Positions 47,370-56,928 of a stretch of 64,000 nt of DNA are shown here, piece by piece. The translations under genes were made by a program, and so were the position numbers. The notes beneath the pieces are model-generated. The model was given only the letters and a program-made list of their open reading frames with translations, had not been told where the DNA came from and did not search any database. Every line of letters starts with the position of its first letter. Position 1 is the stretch's first letter. Source of the stretch: Herbaspirillum sp. CF444 (GTDB lineage Bacteria > Pseudomonadota > Gammaproteobacteria > Burkholderiales > Burkholderiaceae_D); assembly GCF_000282135.1 (NCBI RefSeq), contig NZ_AKJW01000115.1, positions 61,319-125,318 of the forward strand, given 5' to 3'.

Positions 47370-48287
47370 TCAGGCACGGGCGCTGCGGCGTTTAGGTGGC
47401 GAGGCAACCGACGCACGTTTGGCCGGTGCTTTCACTGCGGATGTCTTCTTTACCGTCGCCGGCTTTGCGGATTTCCTGATCGCGACCTTGACGACACCCT
47501 CTTTCGCCGCCGGTTTCTTCACGGCGAGCTTGGCCTTGGCTACCTTGGAAGTCTTCTCCGCGACGACTTTTTTGCTAGACAAACCCGCCTGCCCGACCAG
47601 GCTGGCGCTATAGCGCTTGAACGCGATATCCATGTGGCGCCGCATCGCTGCGCGCGCCATCTCGGGATCGCGGGCGCGCAATGCTTTCATCACGCGCGAA
47701 TGTTCTTCGATCGCGTCGTTCCATACTTCGATGGTGTCGAAGTGGCTGTGCAGGCGATTGAACAGCGGCCCCAGGCGGGCATCGAACAATTGCGTCACCA
47801 GGCCGACCAGTACGCTGTTGCCGGTCGCTTCGGCGACGCGGATATGGAACAACCGATCGGCTTCCAGCGGATTGGTGCCGGCGCTGGTGTGCTCGATCAT
47901 TTGCCGAAAGGCTTCTTCGATGGCATCGATCTGCGCCTTCTTGCCGTTCTTGGCGGCGGCATAGGCCACTTCGCCTTCCAGCATGGCGCGCGCACGGATC
48001 AGTTCCAGCGGACCTTCTTCGGTCGACAGATCGATCTCGCCTTCAGGCGCGGGGGACGGTGGACAGACGTAAATCCCGGAACCCATGTGCACCTCGATAT
48101 AGCCCTCGACCTCCAGCGCAATCAGGGCTTCGCGCAACGACGGTCGGCTCACCCCCAGTTGTACGGATAGATCGCGCTCCGACGGGAGACGCGAACCGAC
48201 GGGAAACTCGCCGTCGACAATCAGCTTGCGCAGTTGGTCGCTGATCTGGCGATACAGTCGTTGCGGCTCGATCGCTTCAATTGGCAT
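47370..48287 (-). CDS. FadR-type GntR transcriptional regulator with Lys/Ala-rich tail
   Basis: A 305-residue regulator. Residues 10-75 form the winged HTH (LYRQISDQLRKLIVDGEFPVG and PSERDLSVQLGVSRPSLREAL). Residues about 85-225 form the FCD ligand domain (ELIRARAMLEGEVAYAAA, HIRVAEATGNSVL). An extra tail of about 70 residues (KKVVAEKTSKVAKAKLAVKK and following) is Lys/Ala/Pro-rich like histone H1, unusual for this family. It probably controls the sugar-acid genes to its right through the TGGTCAGACCA site. Confidence 0.85.
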   Translation of the reverse strand: MPIEAIEPQRLYRQISDQLRKLIVDGEFPVGSRLPSERDLSVQLGVSRPSLREALIALEVEGYIEVHMGSGIYVCPPSPAPEGEIDLSTEEGPLELIRARAMLEGEVAYAAAKNGKKAQIDAIEEAFRQMIEHTSAGTNPLEADRLFHIRVAEATGNSVLVGLVTQLFDARLGPLFNRLHSHFDTIEVWNDAIEEHSRVMKALRARDPEMARAAMRRHMDIAFKRYSASLVGQAGLSSKKVVAEKTSKVAKAKLAVKKPAAKEGVVKVAIRKSAKPATVKKTSAVKAPAKRASVASPPKRRSARA

Positions 48288-48353
48288 AGGGGGTTCCGAT
48301 TCAAAATCTTCTTTATCTTGGCGCCGGATTGTATCTCACCCACAGGCAACTAT

Positions 48354-49418
48354 TCAGCTTGCCAGCGCTGCCGGGAACGTCAAACCATATTGCTGCGCCG
48401 TTTCGCGCAGCATCGGCGCAATCGTCGGATGCAAGGCCACGCCCTGCATCAATTGCTGCGCGCGACGCGCCATGCCGCGGTCGCCAGGCATGCGTACCTG
48501 CTCGACGCCGGGACGCGGCGGATTGCTCCGGCACGCTTCGGCGATGTGATCCATCTGGCGCCTGAAGGCCGCTTCGCCGCCGAAGGCCGCCGGATCGTAC
48601 AGACTCATGAACACCGTCGCCCCCCACCCCGCCGGCGGATCCGCGCGGCCGAAACCGGACAGGCCGCCGGTCAACGCCTCAATCAGCACAGCCAAGCCGA
48701 AACCCTTGTGCCCCGCCGACAAACCGCCCAACGGCAGAATCGTTCCCGGCGGATCGGCGGCGAACACGGCAGGATCGCGACTGGGATTTCCCTGCGCATC
48801 GAGCAACCACTCTTCTTCGAACTGTTTGCCGGCCTTGTGCAGACGATTGCTCATGCCGTTGGTCGTGATCGATGCGGAGATGTCGACCAGGAAAGGCGTG
48901 CCGGAAGTCGGAATGCCGGCAGCGATAGGATTCGGCGTGAACACCGCGCGCGTGCCGCCGAACGGCGCCACGCTGTGCACGGCGGGATCGGAACTCGACA
49001 ACACCATCAGGAAACCTTCTTCGGTGGCGCGCAGCAAATACGCGGCGAGACAGGCGATGTGATGACTGTGGTGAATCGCCAGCGAGGCCGTGCCCAGTTC
49101 GCGCGCACGCGGCATCAACGCGTCGATGCCCTTGTGCACCAGCCATGGCCCCGGCAGACGGCGACCGTCCCAGACCAGCGCCGCGGGACGATCGGACACC
49201 ACTTCCGGTTCGCCTGAGGTGGCCATCGCGCCCTTCTCGATTTCCTTGACGTAAGGGGCGAGCAGCGCCAGGCCGTGCGTGTCGTGTCCGAGCAGGTCGC
49301 CGTCGACCAGCGTGCCTCCCACCGAAGCGGCCGGCTCCAGCTGCAAGCCGGCCTTTTGCAGCAGTTGCGTGGAGAATTGCTTGAGTTCGACGGCGGAAAA
49401 ACGTTCGGGTGCAGCCAT
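48354..49418 (-). CDS. Ldh family oxidoreductase (malate/L-lactate dehydrogenase family)
   Basis: A 354-residue NAD(P)-dependent dehydrogenase of the malate/L-sulfolactate/ureidoglycolate dehydrogenase family: LVDGDLLGHDTHGLALL, then SHHIACLAAY, PFGGTRAVFTPNPIAAGIP, and GHKGFGLAVLIEALTGGLSG near the end. Starting at MAAPERFSA (49418) matches family length; ATGs at 49430 and 49472 exist upstream. It probably reduces or oxidises a keto- or hydroxy-acid in the sugar-acid pathway. Confidence 0.82.
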   Translation of the reverse strand: MAAPERFSAVELKQFSTQLLQKAGLQLEPAASVGGTLVDGDLLGHDTHGLALLAPYVKEIEKGAMATSGEPEVVSDRPAALVWDGRRLPGPWLVHKGIDALMPRARELGTASLAIHHSHHIACLAAYLLRATEEGFLMVLSSSDPAVHSVAPFGGTRAVFTPNPIAAGIPTSGTPFLVDISASITTNGMSNRLHKAGKQFEEEWLLDAQGNPSRDPAVFAADPPGTILPLGGLSAGHKGFGLAVLIEALTGGLSGFGRADPPAGWGATVFMSLYDPAAFGGEAAFRRQMDHIAEACRSNPPRPGVEQVRMPGDRGMARRAQQLMQGVALHPTIAPMLRETAQQYGLTFPAALAS

Positions 49419-50214
49419 GGAAAAAACCATCCTTTCATTGCGATAATCGGTAGCAGGCAGATACCCGCGCAAAACTTGAATTCATGGAGGCCCCCGACGC
49501 AGGCGCAGATCCGCGCGCGCATGGAGCAGAAGCGATATCGTCTCGACTCTTGTATTTTTTCCTGCCGACGCACACAAAGAGGTCATGTGGTCAGACCAGA
49601 TAAGGAAAAGAATTTCATATCACCCCGGCAGTGTCAAGAAAGAAAACGATGCACGAAAATAATTCACCTACGCCGCAGCGCACCATTGGGCATCATAGGA
49701 CGCAAAAGAAGCACGCGTCGGACGCCGATGAAAAGATGTATGACAAATCTGGTATTACCACTTGACCAAAGTCCGAATGCTGAAATAGACTCGCTGGCAT
49801 CTTTTCGAAGCACGTCGTTTTTACATTCCGATTTGCAACGCATAAAAATACAAGAGCAGAAACTGCCGGCGGACCATACCGCAGCACTGGAGACAGGCAT
49901 TGAAGATCTTAACTGGCCGGGGGTGTACTTCCATCGTTCCGCAGCCGCGCATGCGCGGCCTGGCAGCGGCGTCTTTTTCTGCACGTGCGGAATCCGGCGC
50001 CTGCGCTGCCTCGACCTCCCGCTACCTCTGCCGCCTCGGCCATGCCGGCAACGGCGACGCCATGCTGGCGTATCACCTGATGGATTTCTCCCGTTACTTT
50101 TTCGACCAAAGCGATATTCGCCACTGATTCTTCCGACAGCCATCCGATTCAGACAGCATTCATGGCCCGCCCCTCGCAATCGATGAGCGGGCCGCAAGGA
50201 AAAAAGGAAAGAAC
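49419..50214. promoter_or_regulatory. divergent control region between dehydrogenase and dehydratase genes
   Basis: About 800 bp with no convincing gene; frames here lack family resemblance and overlap each other. It carries the GntR-type palindrome at 49588 and a stretch of composition intermediate between island and core. The ribosome site of the dehydratase (AAGGAAAGAAC) is at its right end. Confidence 0.5.
49588..49598. promoter_or_regulatory. FadR/GntR-type operator TGGTCAGACCA
   Basis: A perfect palindrome TGGTC-A-GACCA, the classical form of FCD-subfamily GntR operators such as those of LldR or PdhR. It lies 170 bp before the dehydrogenase start and near the divergent dehydratase promoter, in the neighbourhood of a FadR-type regulator gene. 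Confidence 0.68.
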
Positions 50215-51942
50215 ATGAGCGACACCAGGAAATTTACGCGCCGCAGCCAGGCATGGTTCGGCCGGCAAGACCGCGACGGCTTCATCTACCGTTCGTGGGT
50301 CAAGAACCGCGGCATTCCGCACGATCAGTTCGATGGCCGTCCGGTCATCGGCATCTGCAATACCTATTCCGAACTGACGCCCTGCAATTCGCATTTCCGC
50401 GCGCTGGCCGAGCAGGTCAAGATCGGCATCTGGGAAGCCGGCGGTTTTCCGCTGGAGTTCCCGGTGATGTCGCTTGGCGAAACGCTGATGCGCCCGACCG
50501 CGATGCTGTTCCGCAATCTGGCCAGCATGGACGTGGAGGAATCGATCCGCGCCAATCCGCTCGACGGCGTGGTGCTGCTGATGGGCTGCGACAAGACCAC
50601 GCCTGCCCTGCTGATGGGTGCGTCTTCCGTGGACTTGCCGACCATCGGCATTTCCGGCGGCCCGATGCTGTCCGGCAAATACCGCGGCGGCGAACTGGGC
50701 TCCGGCACCGGCGTCTGGCAGATGTCGGAAGAAGTGCGCGCCGGCCAGATGTCGCAGGAAGAATTCTTCGAAGCCGAAAGCTGCATGCACCGTTCGCACG
50801 GTCACTGCATGACCATGGGCACGGCATCGACCATGGCCAGCATGGTGGAAGCGCTGGGCATGAGTTTGCCGGGCAACGCCGCGATCCCCGCGGTCGATGC
50901 GCGCCGCAACGTGCTGGCGCGCAACTCCGGTCGCCGCATCGTCGAGATGGTCAAGGAAGATTTGATCATGTCCAGGATCCTGACCAAGGCCGCGTTTGAA
51001 AACGCCATCCGCGTCAACGCCGGCATCGGCGGTTCGACCAACGCCGTGATCCATTTGCTGGCGATTGCCGGCCGCATCGGCGTCGACCTCAAGCTGGAAG
51101 ACTGGGACAACATCGGCCAGAAACTGCCCTGCCTGGTCAACCTGCAGCCATCGGGCAAATACCTGATGGAAGATTTTTACTACGCCGGCGGCTTGCCGTC
51201 GGTGATCCGCGAACTCGAAAGCGTGATCGACAAGAGCGCTCTCTCCGCCAACGGCCAGACCCTGTGGGACAACTGCAAGGACGCGCCGAACTGGAACCGC
51301 GACGTCATCCACGCCTTCGATGCGCCCTTCAAGCCGGCCGCCGGCATCGCCATCCTGCGCGGCAACCTGTGTCCGGACGGCGCCGTCATCAAGCCATCCG
51401 CCGCAACGCCCGCGCTGCTGAAACACACCGGCCGCGCCGTGGTGTTTGAAAACAGCGACGACCTGCACAAGCGCATCGACGACGAAGATCTCGACGTCGA
51501 CGAGAACTGCGTGCTGGTGTTGAAGAATTGCGGCCCCAAGGGTTATCCCGGCATGGCCGAAGCAGGCAACATGCCGCTGCCGCCGAAGGTGCTGCGCAAG
51601 GGCATCACCGACATGGTGCGCGTCTCCGATGCGCGCATGAGCGGCACCGCCTACGGCACCGTGGTTCTCCACGTCACGCCGGAAGCCGCCGCCGGCGGCC
51701 CGCTGGCGCTGGTGCGGAACGGCGACATGGTGGAGCTCGACGTGGAAGCGCGCAAGCTGCACCTGCACGTCAGCGACGAAGAACTGGAACGCCGCCGCGC
51801 ATCATGGCAGGCGCCGAAAGCGCCGGCCGACCGCGGCTGGGTCAAGCTTTACGTCGATCACGTGCAGCAGGCCAATCTCGGCGCCGATCTCGACTTCCTG
51901 GTCGGCAAGAGCGGCTCGGGAATACCGAAAGACAATCACTGA
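50215..51942 (+). CDS. IlvD/Edd family sugar-acid dehydratase (L-arabinonate/xylonate dehydratase-like)
   Basis: A 575-residue iron-sulfur dehydratase. Conserved Cys: ICNTYSELTPCNSH (about residue 55), LLMGCDKTTPAL (about 124) and HGHCMTMGTAST (about 199). The cluster ligands and the SGKYRGGELGSG loop are family-typical, as is RMSGTAYGTVVLH near the end. The short N terminus (RRSQAWFGRQDRDGF) and context favour an aldonate dehydratase over dihydroxyacid dehydratase. It would convert an aldonic acid to a 2-keto-3-deoxy acid. Confidence 0.87.
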   Translation: MSDTRKFTRRSQAWFGRQDRDGFIYRSWVKNRGIPHDQFDGRPVIGICNTYSELTPCNSHFRALAEQVKIGIWEAGGFPLEFPVMSLGETLMRPTAMLFRNLASMDVEESIRANPLDGVVLLMGCDKTTPALLMGASSVDLPTIGISGGPMLSGKYRGGELGSGTGVWQMSEEVRAGQMSQEEFFEAESCMHRSHGHCMTMGTASTMASMVEALGMSLPGNAAIPAVDARRNVLARNSGRRIVEMVKEDLIMSRILTKAAFENAIRVNAGIGGSTNAVIHLLAIAGRIGVDLKLEDWDNIGQKLPCLVNLQPSGKYLMEDFYYAGGLPSVIRELESVIDKSALSANGQTLWDNCKDAPNWNRDVIHAFDAPFKPAAGIAILRGNLCPDGAVIKPSAATPALLKHTGRAVVFENSDDLHKRIDDEDLDVDENCVLVLKNCGPKGYPGMAEAGNMPLPPKVLRKGITDMVRVSDARMSGTAYGTVVLHVTPEAAAGGPLALVRNGDMVELDVEARKLHLHVSDEELERRRASWQAPKAPADRGWVKLYVDHVQQANLGADLDFLVGKSGSGIPKDNH

Positions 51943-52051
51943 TTTCAAGGTGTAGGGATTTAATCATTCAACAAGACGGCGGAAGAAGCTAGCGTCACAT
52001 CAGATGGCGTACTTCCGCTGCTTGCAACCAGAGTCACGGAGACATGACGCA

Positions 52052-53008
52052 ATGAAAGTATTGATTACCGACTACGATTTTCCCGATGTGGAACTTGAAC
52101 TCGCGCTGTATCGCGAAGCCGGCGTTGAAGTCGTGACGGCGCAATGCCGCACCGAAGACGAAGTCATCAAGGCCGCCGAAGGCTGCGAAGGCCTGCTGGT
52201 GCAATATGCGCCGGTCAACGCCAAGGTGTTCGCCGCGCGTCCTGAAATCCGCATCGCCAGCCGCTACGGCGCCGGCTTCGACACCATCAATACCGACGAC
52301 GCCGCCAGGCACGGCGTCTGGGTCGGCAACTCGCCCGACTACGGCGTCGGCGAAGTCGCCACCCATGCGCTGGCGATGACGCTCGACCTGATCCGCAACA
52401 TCACCGGCTACGACCGCGACGTCAAATCCGGCCAATGGCATTACACCACCGCGGGCAAGATCCAGCGCTGTTCCGAAATGACCATCGGCATCGTCGGCCT
52501 GGGCCGCATCGGCAAGCGCATGGCGCATATCAGCCGCAATCTGTTCAAGCGCGTGATCGCCTACGATCCGCACATCATCGACGGCGACTTTCCGGCCTAT
52601 GTGGAACGCGTCGGCAAGGAAGAATTGTTCCGGCAGGCACATGTCGTTTCGCTGCACACGCCGCTCAACGACGAGACGCGCGGCATGATCGATGCGTCGG
52701 TGTTGAAACTGATGCAACAGGACAGCTTCCTGGTCAACTCGGCACGCGGCGGGCTGGTCAATATCGACGACCTGCTCAAGGCGCTCGACACCAATCTGAA
52801 GGGCGCCGGACTGGACGTTTTGCCGGTCGAACCGCCGGCGACAAGTTCCGCTATTGTCCAGCACAAACGTGTGCTATTGTCGCCGCACGCCGCCTTCTAT
52901 TCCGAAGTCGCGGCCAGGGAATTGCGCCGCAAGGCAGCGCAAAACCTGATCGACTGGGACCGCAACGGACGCCCGTCGTATGTGGTGGTGGAAGGCAAGA
53001 AAAAATAA
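52052..53008 (+). CDS. D-isomer-specific 2-hydroxyacid dehydrogenase (CtBP-like)
   Basis: A 318-residue enzyme. The ATG at 52052 (MKVLITDYDFPDVE) is chosen because it matches the family N terminus; ACGGAGAC lies upstream. NAD-binding motif GLGRIGKRMAHIS (about 150), catalytic Arg in NSARGGLVN (about 228), Glu in GLDVLPVEPP (about 255) and His in LSPHAAFYS (about 283) are all present. It would interconvert a 2-keto acid and a D-2-hydroxy acid in the pathway of its neighbours. Confidence 0.86.
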   Translation: MKVLITDYDFPDVELELALYREAGVEVVTAQCRTEDEVIKAAEGCEGLLVQYAPVNAKVFAARPEIRIASRYGAGFDTINTDDAARHGVWVGNSPDYGVGEVATHALAMTLDLIRNITGYDRDVKSGQWHYTTAGKIQRCSEMTIGIVGLGRIGKRMAHISRNLFKRVIAYDPHIIDGDFPAYVERVGKEELFRQAHVVSLHTPLNDETRGMIDASVLKLMQQDSFLVNSARGGLVNIDDLLKALDTNLKGAGLDVLPVEPPATSSAIVQHKRVLLSPHAAFYSEVAARELRRKAAQNLIDWDRNGRPSYVVVEGKKK

Positions 53009-53338
53009 TCAAAGATAAAAGACACCCTGCCCCCAGCCAATCGCTGGATGCAGGAATGCAGCAAGCGCAACAGACTTAAAGCCGATCTCGCAGCACCAGA
53101 CAACGAGAGGTATGACTCGCTGATGATGTAAAAACGTTCACTATCGCCACGCTGCTGAATTGGCAACAATCGGCAACGAGAGTGAGCGGTCATGGTTGTA
53201 TCTCTCAATGTCGCCGAAAACCATAAAAATCAAAACGGCGCATGGTTCAGAATTAAATGTGCGGGAGCCCTCCAAGAAGGGGCTCATTGCAAACATAAGC
53301 AGACACAAAAAACGAGATATAGAGACGAGGAGCAAGGC
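53009..53338. other. leader region of the ABC transporter operon
   Basis: 330 bp, intermediate composition, with no gene supported. It probably contains the promoter of the transporter genes; no clear second copy of the TGGTCAGACCA palindrome is seen. Confidence 0.4.
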
Positions 53339-54436
53339 ATGGCATCAGTTCAGATTCGCGGCATCAAAAAACAATTCGGCAGCACCCAGGTTATTCGCGG
53401 CGTCGACATTGAAATCGAGGACGGCCAGTTCGCCGTGCTGGTCGGCCCTTCCGGCTGCGGCAAGTCGACGCTCTTGCGCATGCTGGCGGGCCTCGAGGAA
53501 ATCACCGAAGGCGAGATCTCCATCGGCGGCACCGTGGTCAACAACGTCCAGCCCAAGGACCGCGACATCGCCATGGTGTTCCAGAACTACGCGCTGTATC
53601 CGCACATGACGGTCAACGACAACATGGCGTTCTCGCTGATGCTGGCAAAGAAAGAAAAATCCTTCATCCAGCAACAGGTCAAGAAGGCCGCCGAAATCCT
53701 CGGCCTGACCAATCTGCTGGAACGCTATCCGCGCCAGCTCTCCGGCGGTCAACGCCAGCGCGTGGCGATGGGCCGCGCGATCGTGCGCGATCCGCAAGTC
53801 TTCCTGTTCGATGAACCGCTGTCCAACCTCGACGCCAAGCTGCGCGTGCAGATGCGCACCGAGATCAAGGAACTGCATCAGCGCCTGAAAACCACCTCGG
53901 TCTACGTCACCCACGACCAGATCGAAGCGATGACCATGGCCGACCAGATCGTCGTCATGCGCGACGGCCTGGTGGAGCAACGTGGCCGTCCGCTCGAACT
54001 GTACGACCGCCCTGCCAACATTTTCGTGGCCGGTTTCATCGGCTCGCCGGCGATGAATTTCATCCCCGCCACGCTGCGCAGAAATAACGGTGATGCCGAC
54101 AAGGCCGAAGTCGAATTCGCCGACGGCACGCGCCTGCCTGCTCCCTATGCCCATCGCGGTCTCGATGGCGTCGACGGCCAGCGCGTGATCTACGGCGTGC
54201 GTCCGGAACATCTCAGCATCGGTCCTGCCGGCAGCGGCATGAGCACCAAGGTGGTCGTGGTCGAACCGACCGGCGCCGACACCGAGGTCTATGCGCGCTT
54301 CAACGACACCAGCCTGACCTCGATCTTCCGCGAACGCCATAACTTCGGCGCCGGCGACACGATCAACCTGGTGCCGGAACACGGCAGCACGCATCTGTTC
54401 GATGCCGACAGCGGCAAGACGCTGGCGCGCGGCTGA
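53339..54436 (+). CDS. sugar ABC transporter ATP-binding protein (UgpC/MalK type)
   Basis: A 365-residue ATPase starting at ATG 53339 with a GACGAGGAGC ribosome site. Walker A GPSGCGKSTLLRM (about 38-50), Q loop FQNYALYPHMTV, signature LSGGQRQRVAMGRAIV (about 136-151), Walker B VFLFDEPLSNLD, and switch His in VYVTHDQIEA. The C terminus carries the TOBE regulatory domain. It powers the CUT1-type transporter formed with the next three genes. Confidence 0.9.
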   Translation: MASVQIRGIKKQFGSTQVIRGVDIEIEDGQFAVLVGPSGCGKSTLLRMLAGLEEITEGEISIGGTVVNNVQPKDRDIAMVFQNYALYPHMTVNDNMAFSLMLAKKEKSFIQQQVKKAAEILGLTNLLERYPRQLSGGQRQRVAMGRAIVRDPQVFLFDEPLSNLDAKLRVQMRTEIKELHQRLKTTSVYVTHDQIEAMTMADQIVVMRDGLVEQRGRPLELYDRPANIFVAGFIGSPAMNFIPATLRRNNGDADKAEVEFADGTRLPAPYAHRGLDGVDGQRVIYGVRPEHLSIGPAGSGMSTKVVVVEPTGADTEVYARFNDTSLTSIFRERHNFGAGDTINLVPEHGSTHLFDADSGKTLARG

Positions 54437-54560
54437 GTTCAAGTTTGATTCGTCTTTTTCAAAGCAGTCCCCGTAACACAATCTGTACTACAGCAAGTAA
54501 AAATAACAACGCAACAGAGCGGACCCATTCACTTTCATCAGAAGAGAAGGAGTAGGAGAC

Positions 54561-55898
54561 ATGACCAAGCTGACCAGACGTGACTTTTTGGCTGCGAGCG
54601 CATCCGTCGCTGCGGCCTCGACAGTAGCCACCACCAATGCATTTGCCGCACCGGCGGCGCCTGCCGCCACCGGCGCCGGCCTGAAGTTCGACATCGAGAA
54701 AGGCGCGACGCTGCGCGTATTGCGCTGGAAGCGCTTCGTCCAGGGCGACGAAGACCTGTGGAATGCGAACGTGAAGAAATTCACCGAGAAAACCGGCGTC
54801 GCCGTGCGTACCGACAGCGAAGGCTGGGAAGACCTGCGTCCCAAGGCCGCGGTTGCCGCCAACGTCGGCTCCGGGCCGGACATCGTGATGAGCTGGTTCG
54901 ACGACCCGCAACAATATCCGACCAAGCTGATCGACCTGACCGACCTGGCGACTTCGCTGGGCAGCCGCCTTGGCGGCTGGTACGACGTCTGTCGCAAATA
55001 CGGCACCAAGGACGGCAAATGGATAGCCCTGCCGTTCGGCGTGGTCGGCAACGCCATCGTCTATCGCGAGAGCCAGATCAAGGCCGCCGGATTCGACGGC
55101 ATCCCGAAAGACACGGCCGGTTTCCTCAAACTGTGCCAGGCCTTGAAAGCCAAGAACACGCCAGCCGGTTTTGCGCTCGGCAAGGCCGTCGGCGACGCCA
55201 ACAACTGGGCGCACTGGCTGCTGTGGGCCCATGGCGGCAAACTGGTCGACAAGAAAGGCGCGGTCGTCATCAATTCACCGGAAACCAGGGCCGCGCTGGA
55301 ATACGCCAAGCAACTGTATCCGACCTTCATTCCCGGCACGCTGTCATGGCAGGATCCGTCGAACAACAAAGCCTATCTCGACGGCCAGATCAGCCTGACC
55401 GCCAACGGCATCTCGGTGTATTACGCAGCCAAGAACTCTCCCGATCCGAAGCTGCAGGAAATGGCGAAGGACACGCAACACGCCCACTTCCCGATCGGCC
55501 CCGCCGGCAAGCCGACCGAACTGATGCAGATCACGCAGATGATGATCTTCAAGCACACCAAGTTCCCGAACGCGGCCAAGGCTTTCGTCCAGTTCATGTT
55601 CGAGCCTGAGCAGTACAACCCATGGATGGAAGCCTCCATCGGTTACGTCAGCCAGTCGCTCAAGGCCTACGAAAAGAACTCCATCTGGACCTCGGATCCG
55701 AAGGCCACCGTGTATCGCGATTCGGCCGCTCTGATGATCGACCACGGCCACGAAGGTCCGCTGGGACAAGCATCGGCCGCGTGTATGGCCGACTACGTGG
55801 TGGTCGACATGGTGGCGGAAGCCGCCAGCGGATCGAAGACCGTGCAGCAGGCCATCGACCGTGCGGCGGAGCGCGCCAAGCGTTTCTACAAGGCGTAA
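54561..55898 (+). CDS. sugar ABC transporter substrate-binding protein (Tat-exported)
   Basis: A 445-residue extracellular solute-binding protein (family 1). The N terminus carries a Tat motif TRRDFLAAS and an Ala-rich signal ending AFAAPAAP. The body shows GPDIVMSWFDDPQQY, WIALPFGVVGNAIVYRE and GQISLTANGISVYYA, typical hinge and ligand-site regions of CUT1 binding proteins. It binds an unknown carbohydrate in the periplasm. Confidence 0.9.
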   Translation: MTKLTRRDFLAASASVAAASTVATTNAFAAPAAPAATGAGLKFDIEKGATLRVLRWKRFVQGDEDLWNANVKKFTEKTGVAVRTDSEGWEDLRPKAAVAANVGSGPDIVMSWFDDPQQYPTKLIDLTDLATSLGSRLGGWYDVCRKYGTKDGKWIALPFGVVGNAIVYRESQIKAAGFDGIPKDTAGFLKLCQALKAKNTPAGFALGKAVGDANNWAHWLLWAHGGKLVDKKGAVVINSPETRAALEYAKQLYPTFIPGTLSWQDPSNNKAYLDGQISLTANGISVYYAAKNSPDPKLQEMAKDTQHAHFPIGPAGKPTELMQITQMMIFKHTKFPNAAKAFVQFMFEPEQYNPWMEASIGYVSQSLKAYEKNSIWTSDPKATVYRDSAALMIDHGHEGPLGQASAACMADYVVVDMVAEAASGSKTVQQAIDRAAERAKRFYKA

Positions 55899-56028
55899 CA
55901 ACCTGCTTTCGTTTGCATCGGCTTCTTGTAATTGCTGAAGCCAATGCAGGCGATGCATGGAGCAAAACATGCGTTCGCACCGGCCATCGCCATGCGAACG
56001 CAGTCATCACGCTTACCGAGGTCTGCTT

Positions 56029-56928
56029 ATGTTATCCCGACTGCTGAACAACCGTAATGTGCTGGGCATGCTGTTCATGGCGCCCGCCGTATTACTGCTT
56101 GTCGTGTTTCTGACTTACCCGCTCGGACTGGGAGTCTGGCTTGGCTTTACCGATACCAAGATCGGTGGCGAAGGCAGCTTCATCGGGCTGGACAATTATT
56201 CCTTCCTGCTCGGCGATTCGCTGGCGCAGCTGTCGCTGTTCAACACGCTGTTCTACACCATCACCGCCAGCATCCTGAAGTTCGTGCTCGGTCTGTGGTT
56301 GGCGATCCTGCTCAACAAGAATCTGCCGATCAAGTCATTCTTCCGCGCCATCGTGCTGTTGCCATGGATCGTCCCTACCGCATTGTCGGCGCTGGCGTTC
56401 TGGTGGATGTACGATTCGCAGTTCTCCGTCATCAGCTGGTCGCTGATGAAGATGGGCCTGATCGATCACTACATCGATTTCCTTGGCGAGCCGTGGCTGG
56501 CGCGGATTTCCACCGTGATCGCCAACGTCTGGCGCGGCATTCCCTTCGTCGCGATCTCGCTGCTGGCCGGCCTGCAAACCATCTCGCCTTCGCTGTATGA
56601 AGCCGCCGCGATTGACGGCGCCAAGCCGTGGCAGCAGTTCCGCTACGTCACGCTGCCCTTGCTGACGCCGATCATCGCGGTGGTGATGACCTTCTCGGTG
56701 CTGTTTACCTTCACCGACTTCCAGTTGATCTACGTGCTCACGCGCGGCGGTCCGCTGAATGCCACGCACCTGATGGCGACGCTGTCGTTCCAACGGGCAA
56801 TCCCCGGCGGCTCGCTGGGTGAAGGCGCGGCACTGGCAACCTACATGATTCCTTTCCTGCTCGCAGCCATCATGTTTTCGTACTTCGGCCTGCAACGTCG
56901 CGGCTGGCAACAAGGAGGTGACAAATGA
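56029..56928 (+). CDS. sugar ABC transporter permease (MalF type)
   Basis: A 299-residue inner-membrane permease; ATG 56029 (MLSRLLNNRNVLGMLF) is preferred over the upstream ATG at 55957. Six membrane segments are visible. The EAA loop reads LYEAAAIDGAKPWQQFRYVTLPLL (about residues 188-211), the contact to the ATPase. Its stop overlaps the next start (ATGA). Confidence 0.88.
   Translation: MLSRLLNNRNVLGMLFMAPAVLLLVVFLTYPLGLGVWLGFTDTKIGGEGSFIGLDNYSFLLGDSLAQLSLFNTLFYTITASILKFVLGLWLAILLNKNLPIKSFFRAIVLLPWIVPTALSALAFWWMYDSQFSVISWSLMKMGLIDHYIDFLGEPWLARISTVIANVWRGIPFVAISLLAGLQTISPSLYEAAAIDGAKPWQQFRYVTLPLLTPIIAVVMTFSVLFTFTDFQLIYVLTRGGPLNATHLMATLSFQRAIPGGSLGEGAALATYMIPFLLAAIMFSYFGLQRRGWQQGGDK

Noticed and set aside
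49275..50186. 303-residue + strand ORF antisense to the dehydrogenase start
   Set aside because: Composition is low-complexity Arg/Pro-rich, typical of shadow frames in GC-rich DNA, and it overlaps the Ldh gene and the control region.
50149..51768. 539-residue minus-strand ORF
   Set aside because: It is the antisense shadow of the IlvD/Edd dehydratase, with His/Ala/Gly-rich sequence and no domains.
53345..54481. 378-residue minus-strand ORF
   Set aside because: Shadow of the ABC transporter ATPase on the opposite strand.
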